DNA from: JACKBK01 sp963707275
GTDB lineage: Bacteria > Chloroflexota > Anaerolineae > JAAEKA01
Direction: 5' to 3'
Assembly: GCA_963707275.1 (NCBI GenBank)
Contig: CAVPPH010000011.1
Location: 165,757 to 229,756, forward strand
Length of the DNA stretch: 64,000 nt
The translations under genes and the position numbers were made by a program. The notes under the pieces were generated by a model that was not told the origin of the DNA, did not search any database, and was given only the letters and a program-made list of their open reading frames with translations. Of the stretch, positions 19,390 to 30,384 are shown piece after piece; the first letter of the stretch is position 1, and every line of letters starts with the position of its first letter.

Positions 19390-21271
19390 TCACTGCCGCG
19401 GTGAAGGATGCTTACTCTCGCAATGGATGATGTCGCTTGACGACTGCACGTCCATCGTCAGGCCGGTGCGCACGCGGTCGCTGGACGGCGCTGCGAAGGT
19501 GGCCAGCCGTCCGGTCACGAAGACCCTGGTCGGCTGCTGCGCTCGCGCGTCGGCCACGAACCGCCGCAGCAGCTCGTCGCGTCCCGGCGTCGTTGGGAAC
19601 GGTCACGGCGAACGACTTGCCGACCGCATCATCGGCCTGCGCCTTGAGGTTGAAGCGCCAGGTCGAGGCGTCCGGCCCGTCGCCGCTCCACCAGTCGCCC
19701 AGGATCTGCTTGTGCGCTTTCATCGCCATACAGGTTGCCGTGGTCCACGTATCCCCACAGCATCACCTCCTGGCCGTCAAGCTGGCGCATCTCGTCGTCG
19801 TTGATGGCGAACCCGTTCCTGCTGAGCGAGGACGCAGCCATGTAGTCATCCGGATCCGGCGCGGTCACTTCACCAGCCGGCGCGAAACCCAAGGTGCCGC
19901 CGTCGGCGAAAAGGTCAATGTAAAGGTTCTCACCCTCGAAGAAGTAGCGTGCGCCGCTGCCCAGCAAGGTGACGAACTGGGCGCTGCGCGACGCCGGGCC
20001 GCAATCGGCCAAGGTCGCCGAATCGACGGCGATGGTCAAGGTCTCGCCCCATTCACCCTGGTAGAAGCCCACGACGTCGTTGCAGTCGGCCGTGACGGCC
20101 AGCGATGCATCCGGGTTGAAGGCGACGCGATAGCTGGCCGGCTCCTCGATCTCGACCGCTTCCAACGGATTGGCGAACGACACCCACTGCCAGGGATGCG
20201 CCCGCAGCATCAGGAGGTCTTCGGTGGGCGGCGGCGCCAGTTCAGGCGCCGGCAGCGCTGCGGTTTCAGACGCCGCCTGCGGCGCAAAGAGCAGCCGGCT
20301 CTCGACGTCCTGGCCGCCCGCGTAGTAGAGGGCCAGCCGGCCGAAGTCATAGCCCCAGTGGGCGACATTGCCCAACGCAGCGAGATACGCGCTTTCCTGA
20401 GAGCCAGCCGGCTCGGGGCAGCTTGTATCGGTAGCAGTCAGCGGGCCGATGCTCATGACCAACGGATTGTCATCGCCCAGGCTGAAGGTGCCGCTGTAGC
20501 TGTTGCAGCCGCCGGAGCCGCTGACCTGGCCGTCTTGAAACGTGAGGGTCACTTCGGCGTCGGCGAGCGCAGGTTGATCGTGGTCAAGCTCCAGCAAGGT
20601 CCAGCGGGTACCGTCGAGATCGGCGGCTGATATTTTCACCAACTCGCCGCCCTCCGGAGTGGTCTCGACCAGTCGCCCGTCCTGCAGGGCATAGGTCTTG
20701 TGCGCCTTGTGCGTGCCGCAGCAGGCGACGTCGCCCGGCCCTTGCATGATGATATCCAGCACCACCTGGCCGTCTGTGACGGTTGCCGATCTGACCCCAA
20801 TCCGGTCCTCGATCCAGACTGCGCCGGCATCGACCGGCTGGCCGTCGCGGTTGAGCTGCGCCGCGACGTAGGTGAAGGCGCCGCTGCCGCCGCCCCGTTC
20901 CAGCAGAAAGACCACGGCATCGTCCACGCCGTCGCCGTCGAGATCGCCGCTGAGTTCAGCGCCGTCGATGTATTCCACGGTCGGCCGGGCCGGATCGTCC
21001 GCGGCATACGGCTCGCCTTCGAACAGCCCGTCGGTCAGGGTGATCGGCTCGTCGTAGATGCCGCTGTAGGTCGCGTTCTCGCAGCGCTGTCCAGCGGGAT
21101 GAGGTTGGCTGCGGCGGGCGCAATCGCTGCCGTCGCAGCCTCGTCCGCTTGTGCTTCCGTCGCAGCAGGCGTATCCGGTGGCGGCGGCACAGGCGCCGGC
21201 GCGGCCGGCGCGTAGCAGGCAGCAGCCAGCAGAATCGCCAGGAGCAGCACGGGCAGCAAGCGGAACCTCAT
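19390..21271 (-). CDS. Exported META-domain lipoprotein
   Basis: About 626 residues with three to four frame breaks. It starts at ATG 21271, overlapping the previous stop (ATGA). The signal LLPVLLLAILLAAACYAP carries a lipobox. A region with DLDGDGVDDAVVFLLERGGG follows, typical of FG-GAP-like exported proteins. Then comes a canonical META domain (GTRWTLLELD, VSGSGGCNSYSGTFS, ATDTSCPEPAGSQESAYLAAL, roughly residues 215-330). A second META-like domain (PWQWVSFANP, TADCNDVVGFYQG, FAPAGEV) is closely related to those in the neighbouring fusion gene. The C-terminal ~170 residues (WSGDGPDASTWRFNLKAQ, VTVPNDAG, RVFVTGRLATFAAP) look like a separate ligand-binding fold that I do not recognise. META domains occur in heat-shock and envelope proteins and are thought to bind or stabilise, without catalysis. 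Confidence 0.72.
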
Positions 21272-21690
21272 TCCGGGGTCTCCACGTCAGCTTCGGGCGC
21301 TTCGCCGGAGGCGTCCGGCTCGATGGCGGGCAACACCAGCAAGAGCATGGCGCCCGCGCTGTGGGCATAGCTTTGGAACTGAGCAACGTTGCCGGCATAG
21401 TCGTCGCCGGCCAGCGACCGGTGCAGATGCATCCGGCCATCGTCGTTGACCTGACCCACATGCTCGTCCGGTCCCAGGCGGCTGCTGTAGACCTTGCCGC
21501 TGCTCAGATCGACGTGGCCGATCTTCTTGTCGGGACCGAAGCGCTGTTCGTAGATGTCGCCGGTGGTCAGATTGACGTGGCCGATCTGGTCATCGAAGCC
21601 GGGCTGGCTGCGATAGACCGTTCCATCGTCTTCGACGCGTCCCAACAGCCTGTCAGGGGCGCCGGAAAGTGCAAGATATACCTTGGTCAT
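21268..21690 (-). CDS. Small repeat protein, GxVY-type repeats, function unknown
   Basis: Intact 140-residue protein starting at ATG 21690 with AAGGAG seven to eight bases upstream. Four imperfect ~24-residue repeats are visible, each built as IG-V, a polar turn and V-Y (LGRVEDDGTVY, IGHVNLTTGDIY, IGHVDLSSGKVY, VGQVNDDGRMHLH). This suggests a small beta-meander or half propeller. The C-terminal 35 residues have a short hydrophobic stretch (AGAMLLLVLPAI) and an acidic tail. No signal peptide is seen. The stop overlaps the start of the META lipoprotein. Confidence 0.65.
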   Translation of the reverse strand: MTKVYLALSGAPDRLLGRVEDDGTVYRSQPGFDDQIGHVNLTTGDIYEQRFGPDKKIGHVDLSSGKVYSSRLGPDEHVGQVNDDGRMHLHRSLAGDDYAGNVAQFQSYAHSAGAMLLLVLPAIEPDASGEAPEADVETPE

Positions 21691-21708
21691 GGTCGTTTCT
21701 CCTTGTGC

Positions 21709-21927
21709 CTAACTCTTGTTTTTCCTGTTGACGGCTGCAAAACGAGCCGGGCAACCGGCGTTGTCGTGGTCCTGATGGCGCCAGAAATAGTTCACGTCAT
21801 CGGGTCGGGAACTGCGAGCGCGCTGGCGCAAGGTCACGATGCCGCCACAGTGCGGACATTTTGCCTGTTTCGGCGCGCCGGCCTTGGCCTCGACCAGGGA
21901 ACCGTCCTTGTCTAGTGCTGTTTTCAT
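21709..21927 (-). CDS. Small zinc-ribbon-like protein
   Basis: 72 residues, intact. It has KCPHCGGIVTLRQR and then YFWRHQDHDNAGCPARF, giving possible metal ligands C-x2-C plus H/C in the second half, an arrangement like the N-terminal zinc module of CoiA-type proteins. It lies 18 bases upstream of the repeat protein and in the same direction. Function unknown; nucleic-acid binding is possible. Confidence 0.6.
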   Translation of the reverse strand: MKTALDKDGSLVEAKAGAPKQAKCPHCGGIVTLRQRARSSRPDDVNYFWRHQDHDNAGCPARFAAVNRKNKS

Positions 21928-21975
21928 CGTTGGCTTTGCAGCAATTCTGGATCAGTCCAATGATCTACGCCAACC

Positions 21976-22484
21976 CTAATCCATCAGAAACACAAGGATC
22001 GTGGTCTTGTCCGACAGCTTGTGCCGTCCGGCGAGCACGATACCGGACATGGCCCCACCGTCGCCGATGTTGAAGACCGCCAGTTCGCTGATCGATGCAT
22101 CATCGTAGGCCGCTGCCAGCGCGGCCTTGCCCTGTTCGGGATCGTCGATGTTGTCCAGTATCATCGGCGTCGAGATAGATGCATCGGGGTCGTCGATGGC
22201 ATCGCAGCTCGGCCACGATGTCGTGGGCCGCGCCTGCCGGGCGTGTGTAGACCTGCTTCCACGGCCCCATCCAGGCATCTTCGCCGTAGCGCTGCCAGAG
22301 GTCGCCGACGAAGAAGCGATATCTGGCCAGGGCCGAATCGGTCAGTTTGTCGGTTGCCTTCAATTGATCGCAGAACACAGCGCTGCCAAATCCAGCCTGG
22401 CTGGGAGGGCCATAGATAGAATTCGAGCTGTGTCACATACGCCGGCTTGTCTGCGCCGATCCTCATCGGTTCTGTGGTTGCCAT
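21976..22484 (-). CDS. Hypothetical protein, ~168 aa, two frame shifts
   Basis: Starts MATTEPMRIGADKPAYVTQL at 22484, continues in another frame as LKATDKLTDSALARYRFFVG and WMGPWKQVYTRPAGAAHDIV. It ends in a third frame with FNIGDGGAMSGIVLAGRHKL and DKTTILVFLMD at 21976. The tail resembles the self-contained ends of small globular alpha/beta proteins. No family or catalytic motif was recognised and no signal peptide is seen. It is one of the short cytosolic-looking genes preceding the META lipoproteins. Confidence 0.45.
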
Positions 22485-22604
22485 AGGTCGCCTCGTGTTC
22501 AGGGAATGCCCTGATGGGAAATATGCAGTCTGCGCCGTCGTCAGGCCAGAGCGCCGGGCGCCTCATCGGGCGTCCGGCGCTCCGGATGGTCACCGAACGC
22601 CGTA

Positions 22605-22979
22605 TTACGCCAGGCCGAGAGCGCCCACGACGAGGCTGATCAGCCAGCCCACCACGCCCATGGCGATGGCGGCGATCAACGCGCCGGCAAAGCCCTTAAC
22701 CCGCATGCCGGGCACGATATTGCCGCTGATCATCAACACGACTGCCGCGATGATCAGATGGACGATCGCGCCCAGGATGCCGCCGCCGATGGTGATGTCC
22801 ACCAGCCCCAGCAGCCAGGTGATCAGGCCGGCTACGACCGCGATGACGATGGCTGCGATGAAGGCGGGAACGAATCCATCTACCTCTATCCCCAGCCCCA
22901 GTTTGGCGACGATCCAGATCACAAGACCGCCAAAGACGGCCGCGATCAGGATTCCAACGATGGCTCCAAGAATTGACAT
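22605..22979 (-). CDS. Small membrane protein of the phage-holin-4-like (pfam04020-type) superfamily
   Basis: 124 residues starting at ATG 22979 (AAAGGAG seven bases upstream; an earlier start lacks a site). Four hydrophobic segments are arranged as two similar halves: LGAIVGILIAAVFGGLVIWI, FIAAIVIAVVAGLITWLLG, ILGAIVHLIIAAVVLMI, and AGALIAAIAMGVVGWLISLV. The motif MRVKGFAGAL before the last helix is typical of the group. Members are inner-membrane proteins of unknown role; the holin name does not prove lysis. Confidence 0.7.
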   Translation of the reverse strand: MSILGAIVGILIAAVFGGLVIWIVAKLGLGIEVDGFVPAFIAAIVIAVVAGLITWLLGLVDITIGGGILGAIVHLIIAAVVLMISGNIVPGMRVKGFAGALIAAIAMGVVGWLISLVVGALGLA

Positions 22980-23105
22980 ACGTTTGCTCCTTTCCAAAGC
23001 AAGAAGTGGTTTGGGACTGCGGGCTGGCTCCGTCGCCCGCAGCCCCGTTTATAGAAGTGGCCGGAATGCCACGTCCACCAAGGTGTCTAGAGAACGAACC
23101 GTCTC

Positions 23106-23169
23106 AGGACTGGCAGTCCTCGCCCACTTTGCTCCGTTGCGGGGTGGTGCAAAAAGGACTGCCAGTCCT
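23106..23169 (-). terminator. Double palindrome, probable terminator after the giant surface protein
   Basis: Two 15-base units, AGGACTGGCAGTCCT (23106-23120) and AGGACTGCCAGTCCT (23155-23169), are each palindromes around one base and are inverted copies of one another. They can pair as one long hairpin or two small ones. The position, 37 bases past the minus-strand stop at 23206, suits a terminator, though it may also be a dispersed repeat. Confidence 0.5.
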
Positions 23170-23205
23170 TGCAGATGCGCTTGTTGTCTCACCTGGCTCC
23201 GAGCT

Positions 23206-26200
23206 TCAGGCATCGTTACGGCGCAGTTGCAGCGCGCCCCCGACTGCCAACGCGGCTGCCATGACCGCCAGCAGCCATGGCCACATGGGCGCCGCCCGGT
23301 CAGCGATCGCCTCCAGCCCGACCAGCGTCACCGCGGTCGGCGGCATCACCATCACCGTGGCCGTGTCGGTGAAGGAAGCGGTCACGCTCGGATCCACGAA
23401 GGCCGTCCACACCGCCGTGTTGGTCACGCTGCTGGTGGCCGTGATGCTGATCACCGCGCCGGCGTCCACCGTGCTCACCGTGGCCCCGGGCGCCAGGTCG
23501 AAGGGGAAGTCGTCCAGCAGCGTCCCCAGCTGGTCGTCCACCAGGTCGTGCAGCGGCAGGGCCACGTCGCCGGTGTTGGTCACCGTGTAGCAGTAGTAGA
23601 CGTCCGTGCCCTCCGCCACTGTGATGTTGTCCGTCGTGGCGCAGGCGGCCGGGTCGGTGCCCACCGTCTTGGTCATGGTGATAGACGGGTTGACCACGTT
23701 GACCATGGCCGTATCGGTGAAGCTGGCGGTGACGCTCGGGTCCACGAAGGCCGTCCACACCGCCGTGTTGGTCACACTGCTGGTGGCCGTGATGCTGATC
23801 ACCGCGCCGGCGTCCACCGTGCTCACCGTGGCCCCGGGCGCCAGGTTGAAGGCGAAGTCGTCCAGCAGCGTCCCCAGCTCGTCGTCCACCAGGTCGTGCA
23901 GCGGCAGGGTCACATCGCCAGTGTTGGTCACGGTGTAGCAGTAGTAGACGTCGGTGCCCGCCGCCACTGTGATGTTGTCCGTCGTGGCGCAGGCGGCCGG
24001 GTCGGTGCCCACCGTCTTGCTCATGACGATGGAGGGGCTGATATCGCGCTCGAAGGCGCCCATATCAACGGTGCCGCCCAGGACTCGCGGGAAGCCGGCC
24101 CCGCGCTGGTCGGTGGGGAGCGGATTGCCACCCGGGTCCACGGCCAGGGCATTGGCGCCAGCGTCGATGGCGATGCTGCCGGGCAGCAGGGCGTGGGTCT
24201 CTGTCGGCCCGCCGTTGTTCTGCAAGACGCCCAGGTTCGGGTCGCCCGTCAGGTTGTTGCTGTTGGTCCCGTTGACGCAGGCCAGGCCGTCTTCGATGAG
24301 GCTGTTCTCGGCGTTGATCGTGCCGGCATCCAGGACGCAGTCGCCGCCCGTGCTATTAGCCACGATGGCGTTGTTCAATGTTATCGTAGAATCGGTCGAG
24401 TTTACGATACCGCCGCCGCCCATGGTTGCCTGATTGTCGCTAATGGTGCTGTTGGTCACGTTCAACACGCCGTCAGGTGAGTTGTAGATGCCGCCGCCCC
24501 GTCCCGCTGTCTGGTTGCCGCTAATGGTGCTATTGATTACATGAACCGTGCCTACGATCGTCGTGCCTCCTACATCACTGCCGGCATTGAAGATGGCGCC
24601 GCCCAATGGTAAGAAGCCGCCCGAAGCGTTGTTATTGCTCAAGGTGCTGTTTTCAATGGTCACCGTACCTGTCGCGTTAGATAAGGCCCCCCCGAATGAC
24701 CCCTGGTTGCCTGTCAGCGTGCTGTCAATCAAGGTCAGCATACCTCTAAGAACAGAGATAACGGCACCGCTATTGCTAGGGCCGGTGGTATTACCGCCGG
24801 TGACGGTAATCTCTCGGATCGTCACGGTGGTATCGGCTTGGACAAAGAACGCCCACGCATCGAGAACGCCCTGTGCATCGACGGTGTGACTGCCGCCCTC
24901 GACGAGCAGTTCGACGCCGCTGGTGGCGTTGTCGATAGCCGTCGTGCTGGCGGTCAGGCTGATGTTCTGGGTGACGCTGATCGTGTAGGTGCCCGCCACC
25001 GTCTCGGCATTGTAGCAGCCGATAGCGAAGTTCAGTTCTCCTTCGTTGGCTACACTGACAGGGAAGGCAGGACAGCTCGCCTCGACCTCGACTGCGCCGA
25101 TGTCGTCGGCCGGACCCTGGGGCCGGGCGATGCCGCGCTGGTCCGTCGCGAGCGGCGTGTCGCCAGCATTGATGGCAGGTGAACCGACGTTGGGTAGGTG
25201 CGTCCGGGTCGGGCCGCCGTTGTTGTGCAGCGGTCCCAGCACCGCAGCCTGGCCGACGATGTTGCCGTTGACGCCATTGACGAAGCCGCAGTTGATTTGC
25301 GTTTCCACCAGGTTATGGCCGCCATCCGTAACGGGGCTAGCTGCCCAACAATCCTCGGCGTCCAGGTTGCCGGCAAGGATACTGTTGCGGGTTGTAAGCG
25401 TGCCAGAAGCTCCGGTGAATACCCCGGCGCCGGCGCCTCCGCCAACTGCCCCCTGGGCTGAATTGGCGGTCACGGTCACACTATCGAGGTCGAGCGTGCC
25501 AATGTTGCCGATGCCGCCGCCGTCGTTGCTGCTGGTGTTGCCGGAGATGGTGCTGTTGCTGATGGTCAGGCTGCCCTCATTGTAGATACCACCACCGCTC
25601 ACAGGCTCAGAACCACCCTCGATCGTGTTGGCAAAGACTGTGCTATCGTTGATTACCATCACACCATGGTTACTGATCCCGCCGCCATCGTACTCGGCCC
25701 TACTGCCGGCGATGGTGCTGCGGTTGATCGTCAGGTTGCCAAGGTTGCGAATCGCGCCGCCTCGCTCAGTACCGAGTACATTGCCGTTGGATATGAACAG
25801 GTCGTTGATGGTCACCGTGGTGTCGGTTTCGATGAGGAAGGGCCGCGTGCCGGGGAAGAGATCACCATTCCAATCGATCGTCGATCCGTTGCCTTCGATC
25901 ACCAGGCTCACCCCAGGGGTGCTGTTGTCGATGGCCGTCGTGCTCAAACTGGCAGGCCAGCCGCCGTCCAGTATCGAGATCGTATAGATGTCCGGAGTGG
26001 TCTTGGCATTGAAGCACTCGACCGCTGCGTTGAGTTCAGTCATGCGGCTCACGCCCCAGGAATCGTTGCCACAGGCCGTGCTTTCCAGGGCGCCGATATC
26101 ATCGGCGAGATCCTGGGGACGGGCCACGCCGCGCTGGTCGGTAGGCAGGCTGGTGTCGCCGGCGTCGATGGCCGGGCTGTCCAACCGAAAAGCGTGGGTC

Positions 26201-29200
26201 AGCGCTCCGCCGTTGTCGGCCAGCGGCAATAGTTGGGGATCCGCCACGATGTTGTTGTTTACGCCATTTACGATACCGCACGGTTTACTCGTGCTGTCTT
26301 GCAGGATAAGGTTGTGCCCCTGATCGTTGAAGGTGGCGCCACCGGCAATCGTTTCGAAGTGACAATCGTCAGACCCGTTGGTAGCCAGAATCGTGTTCTT
26401 GACTGAGACGGTTACTTGCGAGGTAGTATTGTTTATAAAGTAGAGTCCATCGCCGGTGAACGCGTAATTGTCAGCGACGGTCACACTATCCAGCGTAATA
26501 TTGTCGTTGCTGGCAATACCGCCACCATAAGAGGGATTGTTCGACAAACCGCCAACAGATTCGTTGCCCGAAATGGTACTGTTACGTATCGTCACCTGGC
26601 CGTTTTCATTATGAAGGCCACCGCCGAAGCCGGGACTAGAGGGAGTGCCAGAAACGTTGTTGGCGATGGTGCTGTCGTTGATCGCCACCGTGCCGCCTCG
26701 GGTGGCAAGTCCGCCGCCACGGGTCTCGGCTGTATTGCTGATCACGGTGCTGCGATTGAGGGTGAGATTCCCTTGGTTGAGAATACCGCCACCTCTATTG
26801 TCGACACCGCCGCCGAGGACATTGCCACCGGTGGCGGTCAGGTCGTTCATGGTCACCGTGGTGTTGGCCTGGACGGTGAACGGCCGCACATCGAAGTTAC
26901 CCTGGCCGTCCACAGCAAAGCCGCTGCCTTCGATCACCAGCTCCACGCCGGCCGTGTCGTTGTCGATGGCTGTTGTCGATCTGTCTGTCAGTCTGTCTGA
27001 CAGGAGGATGTCCTGAGTGAGCGTGATGGTGTAGCTGCCGGCGACCGTCTTGGTGTTGTAGCAGGCGATGGCCGCGTTCAGCTCTGCCTCGTTGCCCACA
27101 GACCAACTATCGACATAGCAAGTCTGCAATTCAAAGGCGCCGATGTCGTCGGCCAGGCCGAACGGGCGGGCTTCGCCGCGCTGGTCGGTGGCCTCGAGCG
27201 TGTCGCCGGCGTCGAGGGCCGGGCTGCCGGCCAGCAGGGCGTGCGTCTCTGTCGGGCCGCCGTTGTCCTGCAGCGTGTCCAGCAGCGGGTCCACGCCGGT
27301 GATGTCGTGGGCCTGCGGCGCGAAGGTGGCGCCAGCGACATCCTCGATCAGGTTGTAGTCGTTGGACGTAATCGTTCCTGACAGGTCCGGCCCACTGCCG
27401 GAAGCACTGTTGTTGCCCACGATGGTATTAACCAGGGTCACCGTTCCCCCGGTCTGGGCGATGCCGCCCCCGGTGGGGGCGCTGTTATCCGCCACGGTCA
27501 CGCTGTCCAGGCTTGCTGAGCCACCCTCCACAGAGATGCCGCCGCCGGTGACGTCGGAGGTGTTGCCGGAGACGGTGCTGTTCTTGAGCGTCAGGCTGCC
27601 GGGCGACTCGATCAGGATGCCCCCACCCCCGTCGCCGGCGGGGTTGTAGTTGTGGGAGATGACGCTGTTGCTGATCGTGACCGGCCCATTGCTGCTCAAC
27701 GCGCCGCCGCCAAAGCCGGCCTGATTCTGCGTCAGGCTCACGTTGTTCAGCGTCAGTGCGCCGCCGTTAAGGTTACGGATTGCGCCGCCGGTCAACAACA
27801 GGCGGCAGCGGGTCACGGTCAGGTCGGTTATGCTCACGGCGGTGGGGGAATCGATAACAAACCCACCAGCGCCGGGATTCCCGGGGGCATCCCCACCGTC
27901 GATGGTGTGATTACCACCGACGATGACCAGGCTTGGCCCACTGGTGGGGTTGTTGATTGACGGCGATACTGCTGGTCAGGCTGATGTTGGCGGTGACGCT
28001 GATGGTGTAGCTGCCGGCCACGGTCTGTTTGTTGAAGCAGCCAATGGCCGTGTCCAGTTCAAACTCGGTGGCGGCCGTCCAACCGGTGGCTGTGCCGCAC
28101 AACGATTCATACGCGCCGATGTCATCAGCCCCAACCTGCGGGCGGGTCACGCCGCGCTGGTCGGTGGTCAGGCTGGTGCCGCCGGCGTCGATGGCCGGGC
28201 TGCCGCCCAGCAGGGCGTGGGTGTCGGTCTCGCCGCCGTTATCGGCCAGCGGGCCAAGCGTGCAGGCACGCCGACGATGGTGCCGTTCGCCCCATTGGTC
28301 AGGCCACAGTTACTCTGTGTGAACACCAGATTATGCCCGCCATCGGTAACAGGGGTGCCGGAACTGGAACCACAATCCCTCCCTGAGTTACCGGCGAGGA
28401 TGCTATTGCGCAGCGTGGCAGCGGTGTTACTAGTCCAAAGCCCTCCGGTGCCGGTGGCTGAGGTATCTGAATTGGCGGAAATGGTCACGCTGTCGAGCGT
28501 AAGCACGCCGCCAAAGCCATTTACAATGCCACCACCACCAGGCGAACCTGACGTGGAGTTACCGGAGATGGTGCTATTGAAAACGGTCAATGTGCCACGA
28601 TTTTCGATGCCGCCGGCAGTTAAGGCGGAGTTGTCGGAGATGGTGCTGCTGCTGATGGTCAGCGTGCCTCCGTTGTATATGCCTCCGCCCTGGTCAGACG
28701 GGATGTTGCCACCGGTTACGGTCAGCTGGTTCATCGTCACTGTGGTGTCGGCGGCGATTTCGAACGGGCGCACCCCGACCGTGTCCTGGCCGTCCACGGC
28801 GAAACCATCGCCTTCGATCACCAGGCTCACGCCGCTGGTGGCGTTGTTGATGATCGTCGTGCTGGCCGTCAGGTCGATATCCTGGGTGACGGTGATGGTG
28901 TACGTGCCGGCCGTAGTCTTGGTGTTGTAACAGCCGATGGCGCTGTTCAGGCTGGCCTCGTTGTTTGCCGTCCAACTGTTGGTATCACAGCCAGTGGTGT
29001 TGGTATACAGTTTCAGATCCTTGTTGCGTTACATCGTAGTAGCTGATCACCGGACCGTCGGTGCTGTTCAGGGCCAGCGAGGAGAATTGCCCGACCGAGC
29101 CGGCACTGTCAAGCGTTTGCAGAGTGGGGTTGCTGCACGTGGCATCGTTGCATGTTGCCAATTTCAGGTCGAAGTTGGGGGTACTATCAACATAGCTGAT

Positions 29201-30213
29201 CACCGGGAAGCCACTGCTGTTCAGTTGCCAGCGAAGTGAATAACCCTGTATTCCCGGCGGTATCGAGCGTGGTCAGAAAAGACCGAGCTAGCGCACAGAG
29301 CGTCGCTGCAGATCGCCAGTTTCAGATCACCGAAATGCTCTTCATGATAGCTGATCACCGGGAAGCCGCTGCTGTTCAGCGCCAGCGAGCTGTCCCGGCC
29401 CGGAAGGTATGCCCGCGCTATTATCTACGGTGTTAATGGTGGGCGCTGTGCAATCGGTGGCGCTTTCGCAGGTGGCAAGTCTCAGAGCACTGACGATATT
29501 AGCACCGACAGTACCTGCGTACCCATAGCTGATGACGGGCGCACCAGCGCTGTTCAGCTTAACCGAAGTGTCCCGAGAGGCTGGAATTGGTGATGCTAAT
29601 GGTTTCCACAGTCCGGGTCGTAACGCCGCTACAGGAAGCATCCTGGCAAATCGCAACCTTTTGGAGGTTCGTCCCATTGCTATAACTGACGATCGGCACA
29701 TCGCTGCTGTTCAAGACCAACGAATTAAACATGCCCATTGGCACACCGGCGGGATCCAGGGTTCTGAGCGTGGGGCTGCTGCAATCGATCGCACTGTTGC
29801 AAATGGCCAGCTTCAACCCACTGTCGCCAGGATAACTGATCACCGGCACATCGCCGCTGGTCACCGCGATCGACGTTGCCTCGCGCGTCGAACATCTGCG
29901 GATCAACGGTCTGAATGGTGGGGTTGCTGCAAGCCGGGTCGTTACAGAAGCCTATTTTAAGGTCGCCAACATTGCCGGCGGTCTTATCCCAATAGCTGAT
30001 GACCGCCAGGCCATTGCTTTTCAGCGCGACCGCACTGGCGGCACCCGCATCGCCCAGCGCGTTGGTGCCGGTATCTACTGTGGTAATAAAGGTGTCCGCC
30101 CAGATCAGGCCGGGCAGCGCTACAACCAGCGCCACGGCCAGCATCAGCGCCAGCGCGACGACGATGAGCCGTGCGCTTCTGGCCGGTGTCGATGAGAATG
30201 GAAAGGTTGTCAT
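23206..30213 (-). CDS. Giant surface protein: VISY repeats, five beta-helix (choice-of-anchor Q type) modules, two DUF11-like repeats, C-terminal anchor
   Basis: About 2,335 residues, with several frame breaks mainly between 27.9 and 30.0 kb; 23206-27837 is unbroken. The start at 30213 has GGAGG seven bases upstream and a signal peptide (LIVVALALMLAVALVVALPG). Residues ~50-400 carry repeats of the type VISY, LK-A-C-D-C, PT-T-D. Next come five ~330-residue modules, each opening with W-ELN-AI-CYN-T-G-YTI, a GG-I/NSTISGN beta-helix, then NNGGPTETH, SPAIDAGD and TDQRGVARP. Two nearly identical DUF11-like repeats (SVTNTAVWTAFVDPSVTASF) and a C-terminal helix WPWLLAVMAAALAVGGALQL followed by Arg complete it. 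This is the build of adhesin-like polymorphic surface proteins held by a C-terminal membrane anchor. Its role in attachment is inference. Confidence 0.82.
23352..24045 (-). repeat. Two direct repeats of ~348 bp inside the surface protein gene
   Basis: The two DUF11-like domains are close to identical at the DNA level with a spacing of 348 bases (116 codons). For example, TCCACGAAGGCCGTCCACAC occurs at about 23393 and 23741. The high identity suggests recent duplication or ongoing gene conversion, and the tract is prone to copy-number change and misassembly. Confidence 0.8.
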
Positions 30214-30297
30214 GGTGTATTCCTCCGAAGGTTGGTTCTGGTTACCCTGGTGCTGTGGTAAGCAGCACGTCTCACATTGCAAAAACTGATCGTTAGT

Positions 30298-30367
30298 GGA
30301 AATCTGGCCGCACGGACGTGTTGGCAGCGATGGAGGCAGCGATGACGTCCATGCGGCCAGGATTTCC
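30298..30367 (-). terminator. Long-armed hairpin between the binding-protein gene and the surface protein gene
   Basis: Arms GGAAATC-GGCCGCA-GGACGT and ACGTCC-TGCGGCC-GATTTCC pair over about 20 bp with single mismatches around a 25-base loop. The structure follows the stop at 30385 of the upstream minus-strand gene, so it probably ends or attenuates that transcript before the ATG at 30213. Confidence 0.55.
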
Positions 30368-30384
30368 CGATGGTTGGTGGCCGG

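Noticed and set aside
22605..22979. Prophage holin
   Set aside because: The pfam04020-type family is named for a phage similarity, but there are no phage genes around it.
22447..24480. A 677-residue plus-strand open frame with repeated HRRVGH/RDADHRAGVHR text
   Set aside because: Its repeats mirror the DUF11-like repeats of the minus-strand surface protein; no family motifs.
24000..29000. CRISPR-like or satellite repeats
   Set aside because: The periodicity (~1 kb and 348 bp) comes from protein-coding modules, with no short direct repeats and unique spacers.
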